NCBI GenBank assembly: GCA_046542305.1
Contig: JBKHBQ010000014.1
Coordinates: 1 to 27,156, forward strand
From: JBKHBQ01 sp046542305
GTDB lineage: Bacteria; Bacteroidota; Bacteroidia; Bacteroidales; 4484-276
Direction: 5' to 3'
DNA length: 27,156 nucleotides
The notes beneath the pieces were generated by a model that was not told the DNA's origin, did not search any database, and was given only the letters and a program-made list of their open reading frames with translations. The position numbers were made by a program, and so were the translations under genes. Below, in pieces: positions 6,615-14,602 of this stretch (the first letter of the stretch is position 1; the number at the start of each line of letters is the position of its first letter).

Positions 6615-8075
6615 ATGAGTACTGATTTGAGTGGTTTGAAACCGGAAGCGCTTTGGAAACATTTCGAAGCACTGACACGCATTCCAAGGCCATCGAAAAA
6701 GGAAGGCAAAGCAGTTGAATTCGTGAAGGAATTCGGCGAAAAACTGGGATTGGAAACCATTGTTGACGGTGTGGGTAACGTGATTATCAAAAAGCCGGCC
6801 ACACCCGGCATGGAAGATCGCAAGGGTGTGATACTGCAAGGTCACCTCGACATGGTACCACAAGCCAACAGCGACAAGGATTTTAACTTCGAAACCGATC
6901 CCATCGAAGCCTATGTGGATGGCGAGTGGGTAACTGCCGACGGAACCACCCTGGGCGCTGATAATGGCATGGGTGTGGCTGCAGCCATGGCTGTGCTCGA
7001 GGCCGACGATCTGCAGCATGGTCCCGTGGAAGCTTTGTTTACAGTTGATGAAGAAACCGGCATGACCGGCGCATTTGGTTTGAAAGCCGGACTGCTGAAT
7101 GGAGATATCCTGCTGAATATGGATTCCGAAGATGAAGGCGAACTTTACATCGGTTGCGCGGGCGGAATAAATGCCACAGCAAAACTCGAATACACGGAAG
7201 TTTCAACACCCGAAAATGAATACCCGTACCGGGTAAAAATATCAGGTCTGAAAGGCGGCCATTCGGGTATCGATATCCCGCTTTATCGCGGAAATGCCAA
7301 TAAGCTCCTTTTCAGGCTGCTTAATAAAGCTATGGCAGAGTACCAAATCAGACTTTCGGAAGTGGAAGGCGGCAGCCTGAGAAATGCCATTCCGCGCGAA
7401 GCCTGGGCCATCGTTTTAGTGAGCGAAGGAAATAGGGAGGCCTTCATCAAATTTGTGAACGACTACGAAAAAACCGTACAAAACGAATACTCCACCGTGG
7501 ATCCCGACCTGAAGATCACTTGCGAATCGGTGACAAAGCCCGCAAAGGTGATGGAGGAGCAGGCACAACGTGATTTCATTAATGCCATTCATGCCTGCCC
7601 TAACGGCGTAATCCGCATGAGCAACGATATGGAAGGACTCGTGGAAACCTCCACGAATCTGGCAGTGGTAAAAGTTCAAAGCGGCCAGGCCACGGCTTTG
7701 AGCCTGGTGCGCAGCTCGGTGGATTCGGCAAAATACGACCTGGCCGAAACCATCAGGAGCGTATTCGATCTGGCCGGTGCCGATACGGAATTCGACGGCG
7801 ACTATCCCGGGTGGAAGCCAAATCCCCAATCGCCGATCCTGAAGGAAATGAAAGAGATTTACAACCAGCGCTTCGGCAAGATTCCGGACATCAAAGCCAT
7901 ACATGCCGGTCTGGAATGCGGCCTGCTGGGCGGGGTTTACCCCAACCTGGATATGATCTCTTTCGGTCCTACGATTCGCTATCCGCATTCGCCCGACGAA
8001 AAAGTGAATATCGATACCGTACAGAAATTCTGGGATTTCCTCGTAGAAACCCTCAAACATGTACCGAAGAAATAA
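6615..8075 (+). CDS. pepD: Aminoacyl-histidine dipeptidase (PepD, M20 metallopeptidase)
   Basis: 486 aa, about the length of E. coli PepD (485). It is a cytoplasmic Zn-dependent dipeptidase acting on Xaa-His and a range of other unblocked dipeptides. The M20 metal ligands and catalytic residues are in place: GHLDMVPQ (H77, D79), TTLGADNGMGVAAA (D116), DEETGMTGAFGL (catalytic Glu146 and ligand Glu147), LLNMDSEDEGE (D170) and a C-terminal RYPHSPDEKVN histidine. The dimerisation lid domain lies around 200-390. A longer frame starts at 6534 but overlaps the promoter element at 6566-6573; MSTDLSGLKPEALWKHFE from 6615 is the usual family N-terminus. It is a monocistronic unit, closed by a strong terminator. 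Confidence 0.94.
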   Translation: MSTDLSGLKPEALWKHFEALTRIPRPSKKEGKAVEFVKEFGEKLGLETIVDGVGNVIIKKPATPGMEDRKGVILQGHLDMVPQANSDKDFNFETDPIEAYVDGEWVTADGTTLGADNGMGVAAAMAVLEADDLQHGPVEALFTVDEETGMTGAFGLKAGLLNGDILLNMDSEDEGELYIGCAGGINATAKLEYTEVSTPENEYPYRVKISGLKGGHSGIDIPLYRGNANKLLFRLLNKAMAEYQIRLSEVEGGSLRNAIPREAWAIVLVSEGNREAFIKFVNDYEKTVQNEYSTVDPDLKITCESVTKPAKVMEEQAQRDFINAIHACPNGVIRMSNDMEGLVETSTNLAVVKVQSGQATALSLVRSSVDSAKYDLAETIRSVFDLAGADTEFDGDYPGWKPNPQSPILKEMKEIYNQRFGKIPDIKAIHAGLECGLLGGVYPNLDMISFGPTIRYPHSPDEKVNIDTVQKFWDFLVETLKHVPKK

Positions 8076-8085
8076 TTCTACTGAA

Positions 8086-8117
8086 AGTTGCCGGTTTCGT
8101 GCCGGCAACTTTTTTTT
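8086..8117 (+). terminator. Intrinsic terminator after pepD
   Basis: The 9-bp stem AGTTGCCGG (8086-8094) pairs with CCGGCAACT (8102-8110), followed by T residues through 8117. It begins 10 bases after the pepD stop. Confidence 0.92.
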
Positions 8118-8136
8118 GATTTTTCTCCAAAAATTT

Positions 8137-8167
8137 TTTGCTAATAATAAAAAAGAGTCTACTTTTG
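8137..8167 (+). promoter_or_regulatory. Consensus Bacteroidota promoter for rpmH
   Basis: TTTG at 8137-8140, a 19-base spacer, then TACTTTTG at 8160-8167. Both boxes match the known -33/-7 consensus exactly. The predicted start near 8174 leaves a short leader of about 16 bases before the rpmH ATG. Confidence 0.8.
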
Positions 8168-8189
8168 CACTCCCAAAAATGAGAGAACA

Positions 8190-8351
8190 ATGAGCAAGAG
8201 AACATTTCAACCATCAAGACGTAAGCGGGTAAACAAACATGGATTCAGGGCCCGCATGGCCTCGGCAAACGGCCGCAAAGTACTGGCCCGCCGCAGAGCG
8301 AAGGGAAGGAAAAGATTAACCGTTTCTGACGAAAGACTCGACAAGAGATAA
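8190..8351 (+). CDS. rpmH: 50S ribosomal protein L34
   Basis: 53 aa basic protein of the large ribosomal subunit. It starts MSKRTFQPSRRKRVNKHGFR and continues RARMASANGRKVLARRRAKG, the hallmark of L34, with a slightly longer acidic-basic tail (SDERLDKR) common in Bacteroidota. In most bacteria rpmH is followed by rnpA (RNase P protein). Here it is not: the gene stands alone between its own consensus promoter and its own terminator. It is too short for many ORF callers, but the match is unambiguous. Confidence 0.96.
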   Translation: MSKRTFQPSRRKRVNKHGFRARMASANGRKVLARRRAKGRKRLTVSDERLDKR

Positions 8352-8381
8352 ACATATTTTTCATAGCTCAATAATGGTGAA

Positions 8382-8412
8382 AAGAAGATGGCGCCCGTCA
8401 TCTTCTTTTTTT
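8382..8412 (+). terminator. Intrinsic terminator after rpmH
   Basis: The stem AAGAAGATG (8382-8390) pairs with CATCTTCTT (8399-8407) around the loop GCGCCCGT, followed by further T residues to 8412. Confidence 0.88.
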
Positions 8413-8481
8413 ATTGGTGCCAAACTTCCGCCCACGGGCTGTCTGCGGTTTTATTTTCAGGCATTCTAAAAAAAAATACAA

Positions 8482-8489
8482 TAACTTCG
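8482..8489 (+). promoter_or_regulatory. Possible -7 element for the DUF4834 - YfhO - glycosyltransferase operon
   Basis: TAACTTCG, one mismatch to TAnnTTTG, 48 bases before the first ATG of a three-gene run that follows the rpmH terminator. No clear -33 box. Confidence 0.3.
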
Positions 8490-8537
8490 CAGGGCGGTTG
8501 TTTTTAAATTACAAGCAAAAGAAATTAAACATTACAA

Positions 8538-8792
8538 ATGAAGTTATTGCTGTTTATCCTGAGCTTTGTTGTGGTTTACTACCTGCTCTCCAAATATATT
8601 TTCCCTTACCTGCTCAGATATTTCATTCGCAAAACACAAGAGCGTTTCGGCCAGTTTCAAAATCAGCAAAAGCCTGAAGATCGCCGAAAGGAAGGCGAAG
8701 TAAAAGTGGATTATGTGCCCCCGGAATCGAAAAAGAGCAAATTCAATCCCGAATCTACCGAGGATGTCGATTATGAAGAAATAAAAGAATAA
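8538..8792 (+). CDS. DUF4834 family small membrane protein
   Basis: 84 aa. One N-terminal transmembrane helix (residues 3-26, LLLFILSFVVVYYLLSKYIF), then RYFIRKTQERFGQFQ and a charged, flexible tail ending in a cluster of acidic residues (STEDVDYEEIKE). This layout is typical of the Bacteroidota DUF4834 family, which has no known function. The VDYVPPE segment resembles the conserved VDYVP motif of the family. The topology is presumably N-out/C-in or anchored with a cytoplasmic tail; the sequence does not settle this. It lies 21 bases before the YfhO gene and is probably co-transcribed with it. Confidence 0.75.
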   Translation: MKLLLFILSFVVVYYLLSKYIFPYLLRYFIRKTQERFGQFQNQQKPEDRRKEGEVKVDYVPPESKKSKFNPESTEDVDYEEIKE

Positions 8793-8813
8793 CGCACATC
8801 ACATATTGCACGC

Positions 8814-11255
8814 ATGGAAAAATATTCGATCAAGCACATCTGGCCCTATCTGGCGGCCATTGTTGTTTTCATCATTTTGACGGTGAGTTATTTTTCACCC
8901 ATTCTCGAAGGAAAAAGGATCAACCAGAGCGATATTACCCACTGGCGCGGTATGTCGCAGGAGATCATCGAATTCCGTGAGCAAACCGGGCAGGAGCCTT
9001 TGTGGACCAATGCCATGTTTGGCGGGATGCCGGCTTATCAGATTTCTACCATTTACAAAGGCAATCTTCTCGGGTATGTTGATGATATCCTTCAGCTTGG
9101 ACTGCCACACCCCATCGGGCTGGTGTTTCTGTATTTTCTTGGATTTTTTATCCTGATGCTCGTGATGCGGGTAAATCCGTGGCTTTCGGTTCTGGGTGCC
9201 GTAGGCTTTGCCTTCTCGTCTTATTTTTTCATTATCCTCGAAGCGGGGCATAATTCCAAGGCGCATGCCATCGGGTACATGGCGCCGGTGCTGGCAGGGA
9301 TCATCCTGACCTACCGCGGCAAATACCTTTGGGGAGCAGCATTAACGGCGCTGTTTCTCGGACTTGAATTACTTTCCAACCACCTCCAGATCACCTATTA
9401 CCTGCTGATGATCGTGGTGATATTCGGCATTGCACAGCTTGTGGAAAGCGTCCGCAAAAAGGAGATGCCACACTTTTTTAAGGCAACCGGTGTACTGGTG
9501 ATTGCAGCTTTGCTTGCGGTGGGAACCAATATTTCCAACCTCTGGGCTACCTGGGAATACGGAAAATATACCATCCGCGGAAAAACCGAACTGACTTCCG
9601 AGCAGGAAAACCGCACCACCGGCCTCGACATCGATTATGCCACTCAGTGGAGTTACGGGGTAACCGAAACCATGAGCCTGCTGATCCCCGATTTTATGGG
9701 AGGCGGCTCAGGGCAAAACCCATCGGTAAATTCAAATACCTACGAAGAACTCCGGCAGGCGCTGCCCGCCCAGCAGGCACAGCAGTATCTGCAGTTTTTG
9801 CCGCTGTATTGGGGCAAGCAGCCTTTTACCTCCGGTCCGGTATATGCCGGCGCCATCATGGTGTTTTTATTTGTGATGGGATTGTTTGTGGTGAAAGGAA
9901 AGCTGAAATGGTGGCTTTTATCAGCCACCGTATTGGGTATCATGCTTGCCTGGGGAAAGAACTTTATGGGGCTTACCGAATTTTTCCTGCATTATGTGCC
10001 CGGCTACAACAAATTCAGGGCTGTGTCGATGATCATGGTCATCGCCGAACTTACCATTCCGTTGCTCGGTATTATTGCCCTTCACCGCATCTTCGACAAA
10101 AAAACCGACCGGAAAGAAGCCATCAGTGCACTAAAGTATTCCTTCTTTATCGCCGGTGGTATCGCACTGTTTTTTGCCCTTGTGGGGGGAAGCCTTTTCA
10201 ACTTCTCTTCTCCGGCCGACCGGCAGCTTATCCAAAGTGGATTTCCACAGGAAATTGTAGATGCATTGCGACATGACCGGGCCGCCGTTTTAAGGGCCGA
10301 CGCTTTACGCTCGTTTATTTTTATTCTCCTGGCAGGATTGGTTATCTGGCTTGCAATTGTGCAAAAGATTAAAAAACAGTACACGTTTTTGATTCTGATC
10401 GTACTGGTGCTGGTGGATATGTGGGGGGTAAACCGCCGTTATCTGAACAACGAAGATTTTGTGGCTGCACGCAAAGCAGAAAATCCATATACTGTCACGG
10501 CTGCCGACCAGCAGATCCTGCAGGATGACGATCCTAATTTCAGGGTACTCAACCTTACGGTGAATACTTTTAATGATGCCAGCACATCATATTTTCACAA
10601 GTCCATCGGCGGATATCACGGGGCTAAACTCCGGCGGTATCAGGAACTAATCGATCATCACATCAGCCAAAACAATATGGATGTGCTGAATATGCTCAAT
10701 ACAAAATATTTCATCATGCAGGACCAAAATAATCAGCCTCAGGCCCGGTTCAATCCCGATGCCCTGGGTCATGCCTGGATCGTTGACGATTTCAGCCTGG
10801 TTGAAAATGCGGATGAGGAAATCGACGCACTCGACAATTTCGATCCGGCAGCCACCGCCATCATCGACAACCGTTTTGAAGAACAACTCGAAGGTTTCAT
10901 GCCAGGCACGGATGCAAATGCCGTTATCGAGCTGACAGATTATCAGCCGAATAAAATCGAATACCGCTTCAGGTCGGAAAAAGAGGAATTGGTGGTTTTT
11001 TCGGAGATTTATTACGATAAAGGCTGGAATGCATATGTAGACGGTGAACAAATGCCCTACCTGCGCGCCAATTACGTGCTGAGGGCAATGGTGGTGCCCG
11101 CGGGCAGTCATGATATCGTTTGGAAATTCGAACCTGCCGTTTATCATACCGGCGGCAAAATCGCGCTGATAACTTCCATCATTATTCTGCTGATCCTTTT
11201 CGCTTCGCTGGGCAATGAACTGAAAGACAAACTCGCCCCCACTTCAAAACAATAG
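8814..11255 (+). CDS. YfhO family multispanning membrane protein
   Basis: 813 aa integral membrane protein. A first helix (about 10-28) is followed by a conserved luminal/periplasmic loop with LWTNAMFGGMPAYQIS, then about ten more hydrophobic helices to residue ~540 and a soluble C-terminal domain. That domain has the YfhO hallmark YDKGWNAYVDGEQMPYLRAN, followed by VVPAGSHDIVWKFEP and a final helix (about 780-800). YfhO proteins have a GT-C-like architecture. In Gram-positives YfhO/CsbB-type pairs modify teichoic acids with sugars from lipid carriers; in Bacteroidota the role is not defined. The directly following glycosyltransferase gene (1 base between stop and ATG) fits a function in surface glycan assembly. 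Confidence 0.88.
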   Translation: MEKYSIKHIWPYLAAIVVFIILTVSYFSPILEGKRINQSDITHWRGMSQEIIEFREQTGQEPLWTNAMFGGMPAYQISTIYKGNLLGYVDDILQLGLPHPIGLVFLYFLGFFILMLVMRVNPWLSVLGAVGFAFSSYFFIILEAGHNSKAHAIGYMAPVLAGIILTYRGKYLWGAALTALFLGLELLSNHLQITYYLLMIVVIFGIAQLVESVRKKEMPHFFKATGVLVIAALLAVGTNISNLWATWEYGKYTIRGKTELTSEQENRTTGLDIDYATQWSYGVTETMSLLIPDFMGGGSGQNPSVNSNTYEELRQALPAQQAQQYLQFLPLYWGKQPFTSGPVYAGAIMVFLFVMGLFVVKGKLKWWLLSATVLGIMLAWGKNFMGLTEFFLHYVPGYNKFRAVSMIMVIAELTIPLLGIIALHRIFDKKTDRKEAISALKYSFFIAGGIALFFALVGGSLFNFSSPADRQLIQSGFPQEIVDALRHDRAAVLRADALRSFIFILLAGLVIWLAIVQKIKKQYTFLILIVLVLVDMWGVNRRYLNNEDFVAARKAENPYTVTAADQQILQDDDPNFRVLNLTVNTFNDASTSYFHKSIGGYHGAKLRRYQELIDHHISQNNMDVLNMLNTKYFIMQDQNNQPQARFNPDALGHAWIVDDFSLVENADEEIDALDNFDPAATAIIDNRFEEQLEGFMPGTDANAVIELTDYQPNKIEYRFRSEKEELVVFSEIYYDKGWNAYVDGEQMPYLRANYVLRAMVVPAGSHDIVWKFEPAVYHTGGKIALITSIIILLILFASLGNELKDKLAPTSKQ

Positions 11256-11256
11256 C

Positions 11257-12552
11257 ATGAAAAAACGGGCGCTGATCATCACTTATTACTGGCCACCCAG
11301 TGGCGGTGCCGGGGTTCAGCGTTGGTTGAAGTTTGTAAAATACCTTCCCGAATTCGGATGGCAACCCGTGGTATACACACCCGAAAACCCTGAATATCCC
11401 GTATTGGATGATTCGCTCGAAAAGGATGTGCCGGCAGTTACCGAAATCATCAAATCCAGGGTTTGGGAGCCGTATGATTTGTACAAAAAATTCGTCGGGC
11501 TCAAAAAAGATGAACGCATCAACGCGGCATTCCTGAGCGAACGCAGGAAACCCAAACTTACCGAGCAACTGGCGGTATGGCTGCGGGGAAACCTTTTCAT
11601 CCCCGATGCCCGCAGGTTCTGGATCAGGCCTTCGGTGAAATTTCTAATCGATTACCTAAAGCAAAATCCCGTGGATGTAATCATATCAAGCGGTCCGCCC
11701 CATTCGATGCACCTGATCGCCAAAGCGCTGAAGGAGCAATTGCACCTTCCCTGGCTGGCCGATTTCCGCGACCCATGGACAGGCATCGATTTTTACCAGG
11801 ACCTGAAACTCACCCCGGCCGCCGACCGCAAGCATAAACGGCTGGAAAAGGAAGTACTTAAAAGCGCCGATCGCGTGGTGGTGATCTCCGAAGGCATGAA
11901 ACAGGATTTTGAGCAAATCCTGCCGCGGAATTATGACGTGATCACCAATGGTTTCGATGAAGAGGATATGCCTTCAGAGCAAATTGTACCCGATCAAAAA
12001 TTTTCCATCGCCCATATCGGCACGCTGGCCAAATCAAGAAATCCGGTGGAATTATGGAAAGCCCTTCAGGAATTAACGGCTGAAGATCGGGATTTCAATT
12101 CCGCATTAAAAATCAAACTTGTGGGTAAAGTGGATTTCCTGGTCATGGAATCCATCAGGCAACACCAACTCGAACCATTCCTCCAAATCATCCCTTACCT
12201 TGATCACGATAAAGTAATCGAAGAACAGCGACGCTCTCAGGTGCTTTTATTATTGATCAACAACACGCCCAATTCACGAATGATCCTCACCGGAAAGCTG
12301 TTCGAATACCTTTCGGCACGCCGTCCCATCCTCTGCATCGGCCCCGAAGATGGCGATGCCGCCCGCATCATCGAAGAAACAAAAGCCGGAAAAATTGCCG
12401 GCTTCGGAAACATCAGCGAAATAAAAAGCATCATCAGGGAGTATTTCAGGAAATTTAAAAACGGGCAGCTTATTGCAGAAAACAAATCCATTAACAGGTT
12501 CAGCCGCAGGGCACTGGCTGAGGATTTGAGTGAAGTGCTGAAACAAATGTAG
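11257..12552 (+). CDS. Family 4 (GT-B) glycosyltransferase
   Basis: 431 aa cytoplasmic, probably membrane-associated GT-B enzyme. The N-terminal Rossmann domain starts ALIITYYWPPSGGAGVQRW, the acceptor-side glycine-rich loop of GT4 enzymes, and continues with ISSGPPHSMH and LADFRDPWTG. The C-terminal donor domain holds FSIAHIGTLAKSRNP, LLLINNTPNSRMILTGKLFEYLSARRP (with the conserved K-x-F-E-Y element that contacts the nucleotide sugar) and ILCIGPEDGDAA. It transfers a sugar from a nucleotide donor, but donor and acceptor cannot be read from sequence. It is translationally close to the YfhO gene and ends that operon. No terminator was found in the 227 bases that follow. Confidence 0.88.
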   Translation: MKKRALIITYYWPPSGGAGVQRWLKFVKYLPEFGWQPVVYTPENPEYPVLDDSLEKDVPAVTEIIKSRVWEPYDLYKKFVGLKKDERINAAFLSERRKPKLTEQLAVWLRGNLFIPDARRFWIRPSVKFLIDYLKQNPVDVIISSGPPHSMHLIAKALKEQLHLPWLADFRDPWTGIDFYQDLKLTPAADRKHKRLEKEVLKSADRVVVISEGMKQDFEQILPRNYDVITNGFDEEDMPSEQIVPDQKFSIAHIGTLAKSRNPVELWKALQELTAEDRDFNSALKIKLVGKVDFLVMESIRQHQLEPFLQIIPYLDHDKVIEEQRRSQVLLLLINNTPNSRMILTGKLFEYLSARRPILCIGPEDGDAARIIEETKAGKIAGFGNISEIKSIIREYFRKFKNGQLIAENKSINRFSRRALAEDLSEVLKQM

Positions 12553-12779
12553 CTGCTGCGAATTCCTTTTTTGACCCTGATTTAAATTTCGGAGGATTGT
12601 TGCAGTGAAAACGGCTGCGCGGAATCTGATACCATCGTGCGACCAATGGGACGGCCGCATCAACAACAGCAACGCCTCCGATGGGTGTACTTCTGGGTGT
12701 GCGATTACAGCGCAGTGGACAAATTCGGAAAAATAAACAACCACTCCAGGCAGGGGAGCGTGACTTGGATCAGGGGAGA

Positions 12780-13757
12780 TTAGTCACTGTTTAAAATCCT
12801 TCCGATAAATTGGGAAACATCATAATCATCATTAAAAACTTTATACAATTCTCCCATTACAGGAAACGTAGACGTATCAATCTTACGTTCCACCATCAGT
12901 TCGTAAAAAACATTCACTGCGATCTTTCCTTCCAGCACTACCTTTTTGGAAATGTGATCCGTAAAAAATCCCTTCCCGATGAGCAATCCGAGTGTACGGT
13001 TGCGGCTAAGGTCGTTCAGTGAGGTAAGGGCGAAATCCCCGATCCCGCAATAGTTAAAAATGGTTTCTTCTTTTCCGCCAAAAAGAACCAGCAACCGGCG
13101 CAACTCATTAAATGCCCTGGTGAAAATAAAAAATTTCATGTTGGGCGATTCAAACTGGGCATCAACAATTCCCACCACAATCGCATAAATATTCTTTAGG
13201 ATACTAAGAATTTCAACCCCTTTCACATCAGTGGTCGTATCCAGATGGATCGTGGTATTATCAAACAAATGCTGAATCTTTTCCATCATGTCCTCTTCGA
13301 AAACTCCCAGTGTAAAGGCCGTATGCTGCCCATTAATGATTTCCCTGGCAAATGATGGTCCTTTAAGCGTACACACCGGATTTGGTAATTTGGCTGATAA
13401 ACTCTCCGCGATGGTTTGATGATGTTCACCAAAACCTTTTGCCAGGTTTAAGATTACGGATTCAGGATGAATCCGGTGTTTTAAAACTATGTCCACAGCA
13501 ACAACCGAAGGGATGGCAATAAAAACAAAGGCTTTCTCAGCAAGAATGGAAAAATCATTTACTGCCTTCAGCCGTTTGTCCAACCTGATACTGGGGAAAT
13601 ATTTCTGGTTTATGTGCTGATGGGTAATGCTTTCAGCCACCTCATTTTCGATGGTAACCAAAGTAACCTCCAGATCATCCTTTGCCGCCAGCACATTACC
13701 TAACGCTGTGGCAATGGCTCCCCCTCCGATAAAATATACTTTTTGTAAATTATTCAT
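12780..13757 (-). CDS. gpsA: GpsA-like NAD(P)-dependent glycerol-3-phosphate dehydrogenase
   Basis: 325 aa cytoplasmic dehydrogenase. GpsA interconverts dihydroxyacetone phosphate and sn-glycerol-3-phosphate. Visible family elements: Rossmann loop GGGAIATALG (11-20), LAKGF (K107), LKGPSFAREI (K132), the catalytic LKNIYAI (K188-N189), GIGD (D241) and SRNR (251-254). All catalytic positions are kept, but the fingerprint is unusual: the normal GAGSWGTALA loop is replaced and the segment 200-235 differs from typical GpsA. This suggests a pathway-dedicated paralogue rather than the housekeeping enzyme. It is divergent from the SpsF-NeuB-HAD operon with overlapping promoters, so it may supply glycerol phosphate, or reduce another ketose/aldehyde phosphate, for the same glycan. 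Confidence 0.82.
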   Translation of the reverse strand: MNNLQKVYFIGGGAIATALGNVLAAKDDLEVTLVTIENEVAESITHQHINQKYFPSIRLDKRLKAVNDFSILAEKAFVFIAIPSVVAVDIVLKHRIHPESVILNLAKGFGEHHQTIAESLSAKLPNPVCTLKGPSFAREIINGQHTAFTLGVFEEDMMEKIQHLFDNTTIHLDTTTDVKGVEILSILKNIYAIVVGIVDAQFESPNMKFFIFTRAFNELRRLLVLFGGKEETIFNYCGIGDFALTSLNDLSRNRTLGLLIGKGFFTDHISKKVVLEGKIAVNVFYELMVERKIDTSTFPVMGELYKVFNDDYDVSQFIGRILNSD

Positions 13758-13777
13758 CTCGTGTAGATTTTCAGGGG

Positions 13778-13785
13778 CAAAAATA
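13778..13785 (-). promoter_or_regulatory. -7 promoter element for the gpsA-like gene
   Basis: On the minus strand TATTTTTG, an exact TAnnTTTG match, 20 bases before the ATG at 13757. The corresponding -33 region would fall near 13805, inside the spacer of the opposing promoter. Confidence 0.55.
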
Positions 13786-13791
13786 AGCTTC

Positions 13792-13822
13792 TTTAAATTA
13801 CTGTGAATGTTTGCTACTTTTG
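13792..13822 (+). promoter_or_regulatory. Promoter for the cytidylyltransferase - NeuB - HAD operon; decides the start codon
   Basis: TTTA (3 of 4 to TTTG) at 13792-13795, a 19-base spacer, then an exact TACTTTTG at 13815-13822. The predicted transcript start near 13829 lies after the in-frame TTG at 13811 and before the GTG at 13838, so the GTG is the more likely initiation codon. Confidence 0.6.
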
Positions 13823-13837
13823 TACAAAATAACTGAG

Positions 13838-14602
13838 GTGGATATTCAAAAAACAGGAATCATAGTTCAGGCGCGTATGGGATCGACCAGGTTTCCTGAA
13901 AAGATGATGGTGCCCTTTTACGGTGATCAACGATTAATTGATGTTATTCTTGACAGGATAATCCATTCAAATTCAAACTTTCCATTGATTCTCGCAACCA
14001 CCAACAACCCAATCGATGATCCGCTGGTTGATCATGTCAAGCAGAAAAAAGTGGAAGTGTACAGAGGATCTGAAGGCAATGTATTGCAAAGGTTCATTTC
14101 AGCCGCTTCAAAGTATAACTTATCCACGATTTTCAGAGTGTGTGCAGATAATCCATTCTTTGACATTCAGGGAACACTGAAACTTTTGAATTTTCATCTG
14201 CAATCTTCAGCAGATTATACCGGTTACCGGATGAAGGATGGATCACCAACAATAACCAATCACCTGGGATTCTGGGGTGAGGTAGTTGAGCTAAATGCAC
14301 TCAAAGAAGTAGCTGAAAAAACTGAAGACCAGTTTTATTCAGAGCATGTAACCAATTATCTTTACAACCATTCTGATGAGTTTAACATATCATTGGTGGA
14401 TGCCCCGGCAAAAATTGGAAACCGTTATGATATTCGCCTGACGCTGGATACTCATGAGGATTATGAAATTCAATCCGCTTTGTATGCCGGTCTGATGAAA
14501 GATAATATTTCTGTTACTCCAGCAAATATTATTGAATGGCTCGACCAGCATCCGGATTTTATACGCAAGATGCAGCAGCAGATTAATACCAATCAAAAAT
14601 GA
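13838..14602 (+). CDS. SpsF-type cytidylyltransferase (nonulosonate/Kdo-like activation)
   Basis: 254 aa GT-A-fold nucleotidyltransferase. It opens with IIVQARMGSTRFPEKMM, matching the nucleotide-binding motif A-R-x-G-S-x-R-x-P-x-K of CMP-sialate and CMP-Kdo synthetases. FRVCADNPFFD is the metal-binding region. By family it should load CMP (or another nucleotide) onto a sugar acid. I placed the start at GTG 13838: an upstream TTG at 13811 would precede the predicted transcription start, and the next ATG lies inside the conserved motif. The gene is first in an operon and overlaps the NeuB-like gene by 4 bases (ATGA), consistent with translational coupling. The name SpsF comes from a spore-coat polysaccharide gene and gives no exact substrate. 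Confidence 0.85.
   Translation: MDIQKTGIIVQARMGSTRFPEKMMVPFYGDQRLIDVILDRIIHSNSNFPLILATTNNPIDDPLVDHVKQKKVEVYRGSEGNVLQRFISAASKYNLSTIFRVCADNPFFDIQGTLKLLNFHLQSSADYTGYRMKDGSPTITNHLGFWGEVVELNALKEVAEKTEDQFYSEHVTNYLYNHSDEFNISLVDAPAKIGNRYDIRLTLDTHEDYEIQSALYAGLMKDNISVTPANIIEWLDQHPDFIRKMQQQINTNQK

Noticed and set aside
9647..10276. 209-codon plus-strand frame within the YfhO gene
   Set aside because: Out-of-frame shadow of a conserved membrane protein; its sequence shows no domain.
12646..12783. Small 45-codon plus-strand frame ending at 12783, extending back as a Cys-containing frame to about 12586
   Set aside because: No ribosome binding site, no promoter, no recognisable family, and it overlaps the end of the gpsA-like gene; it looks like a chance frame.
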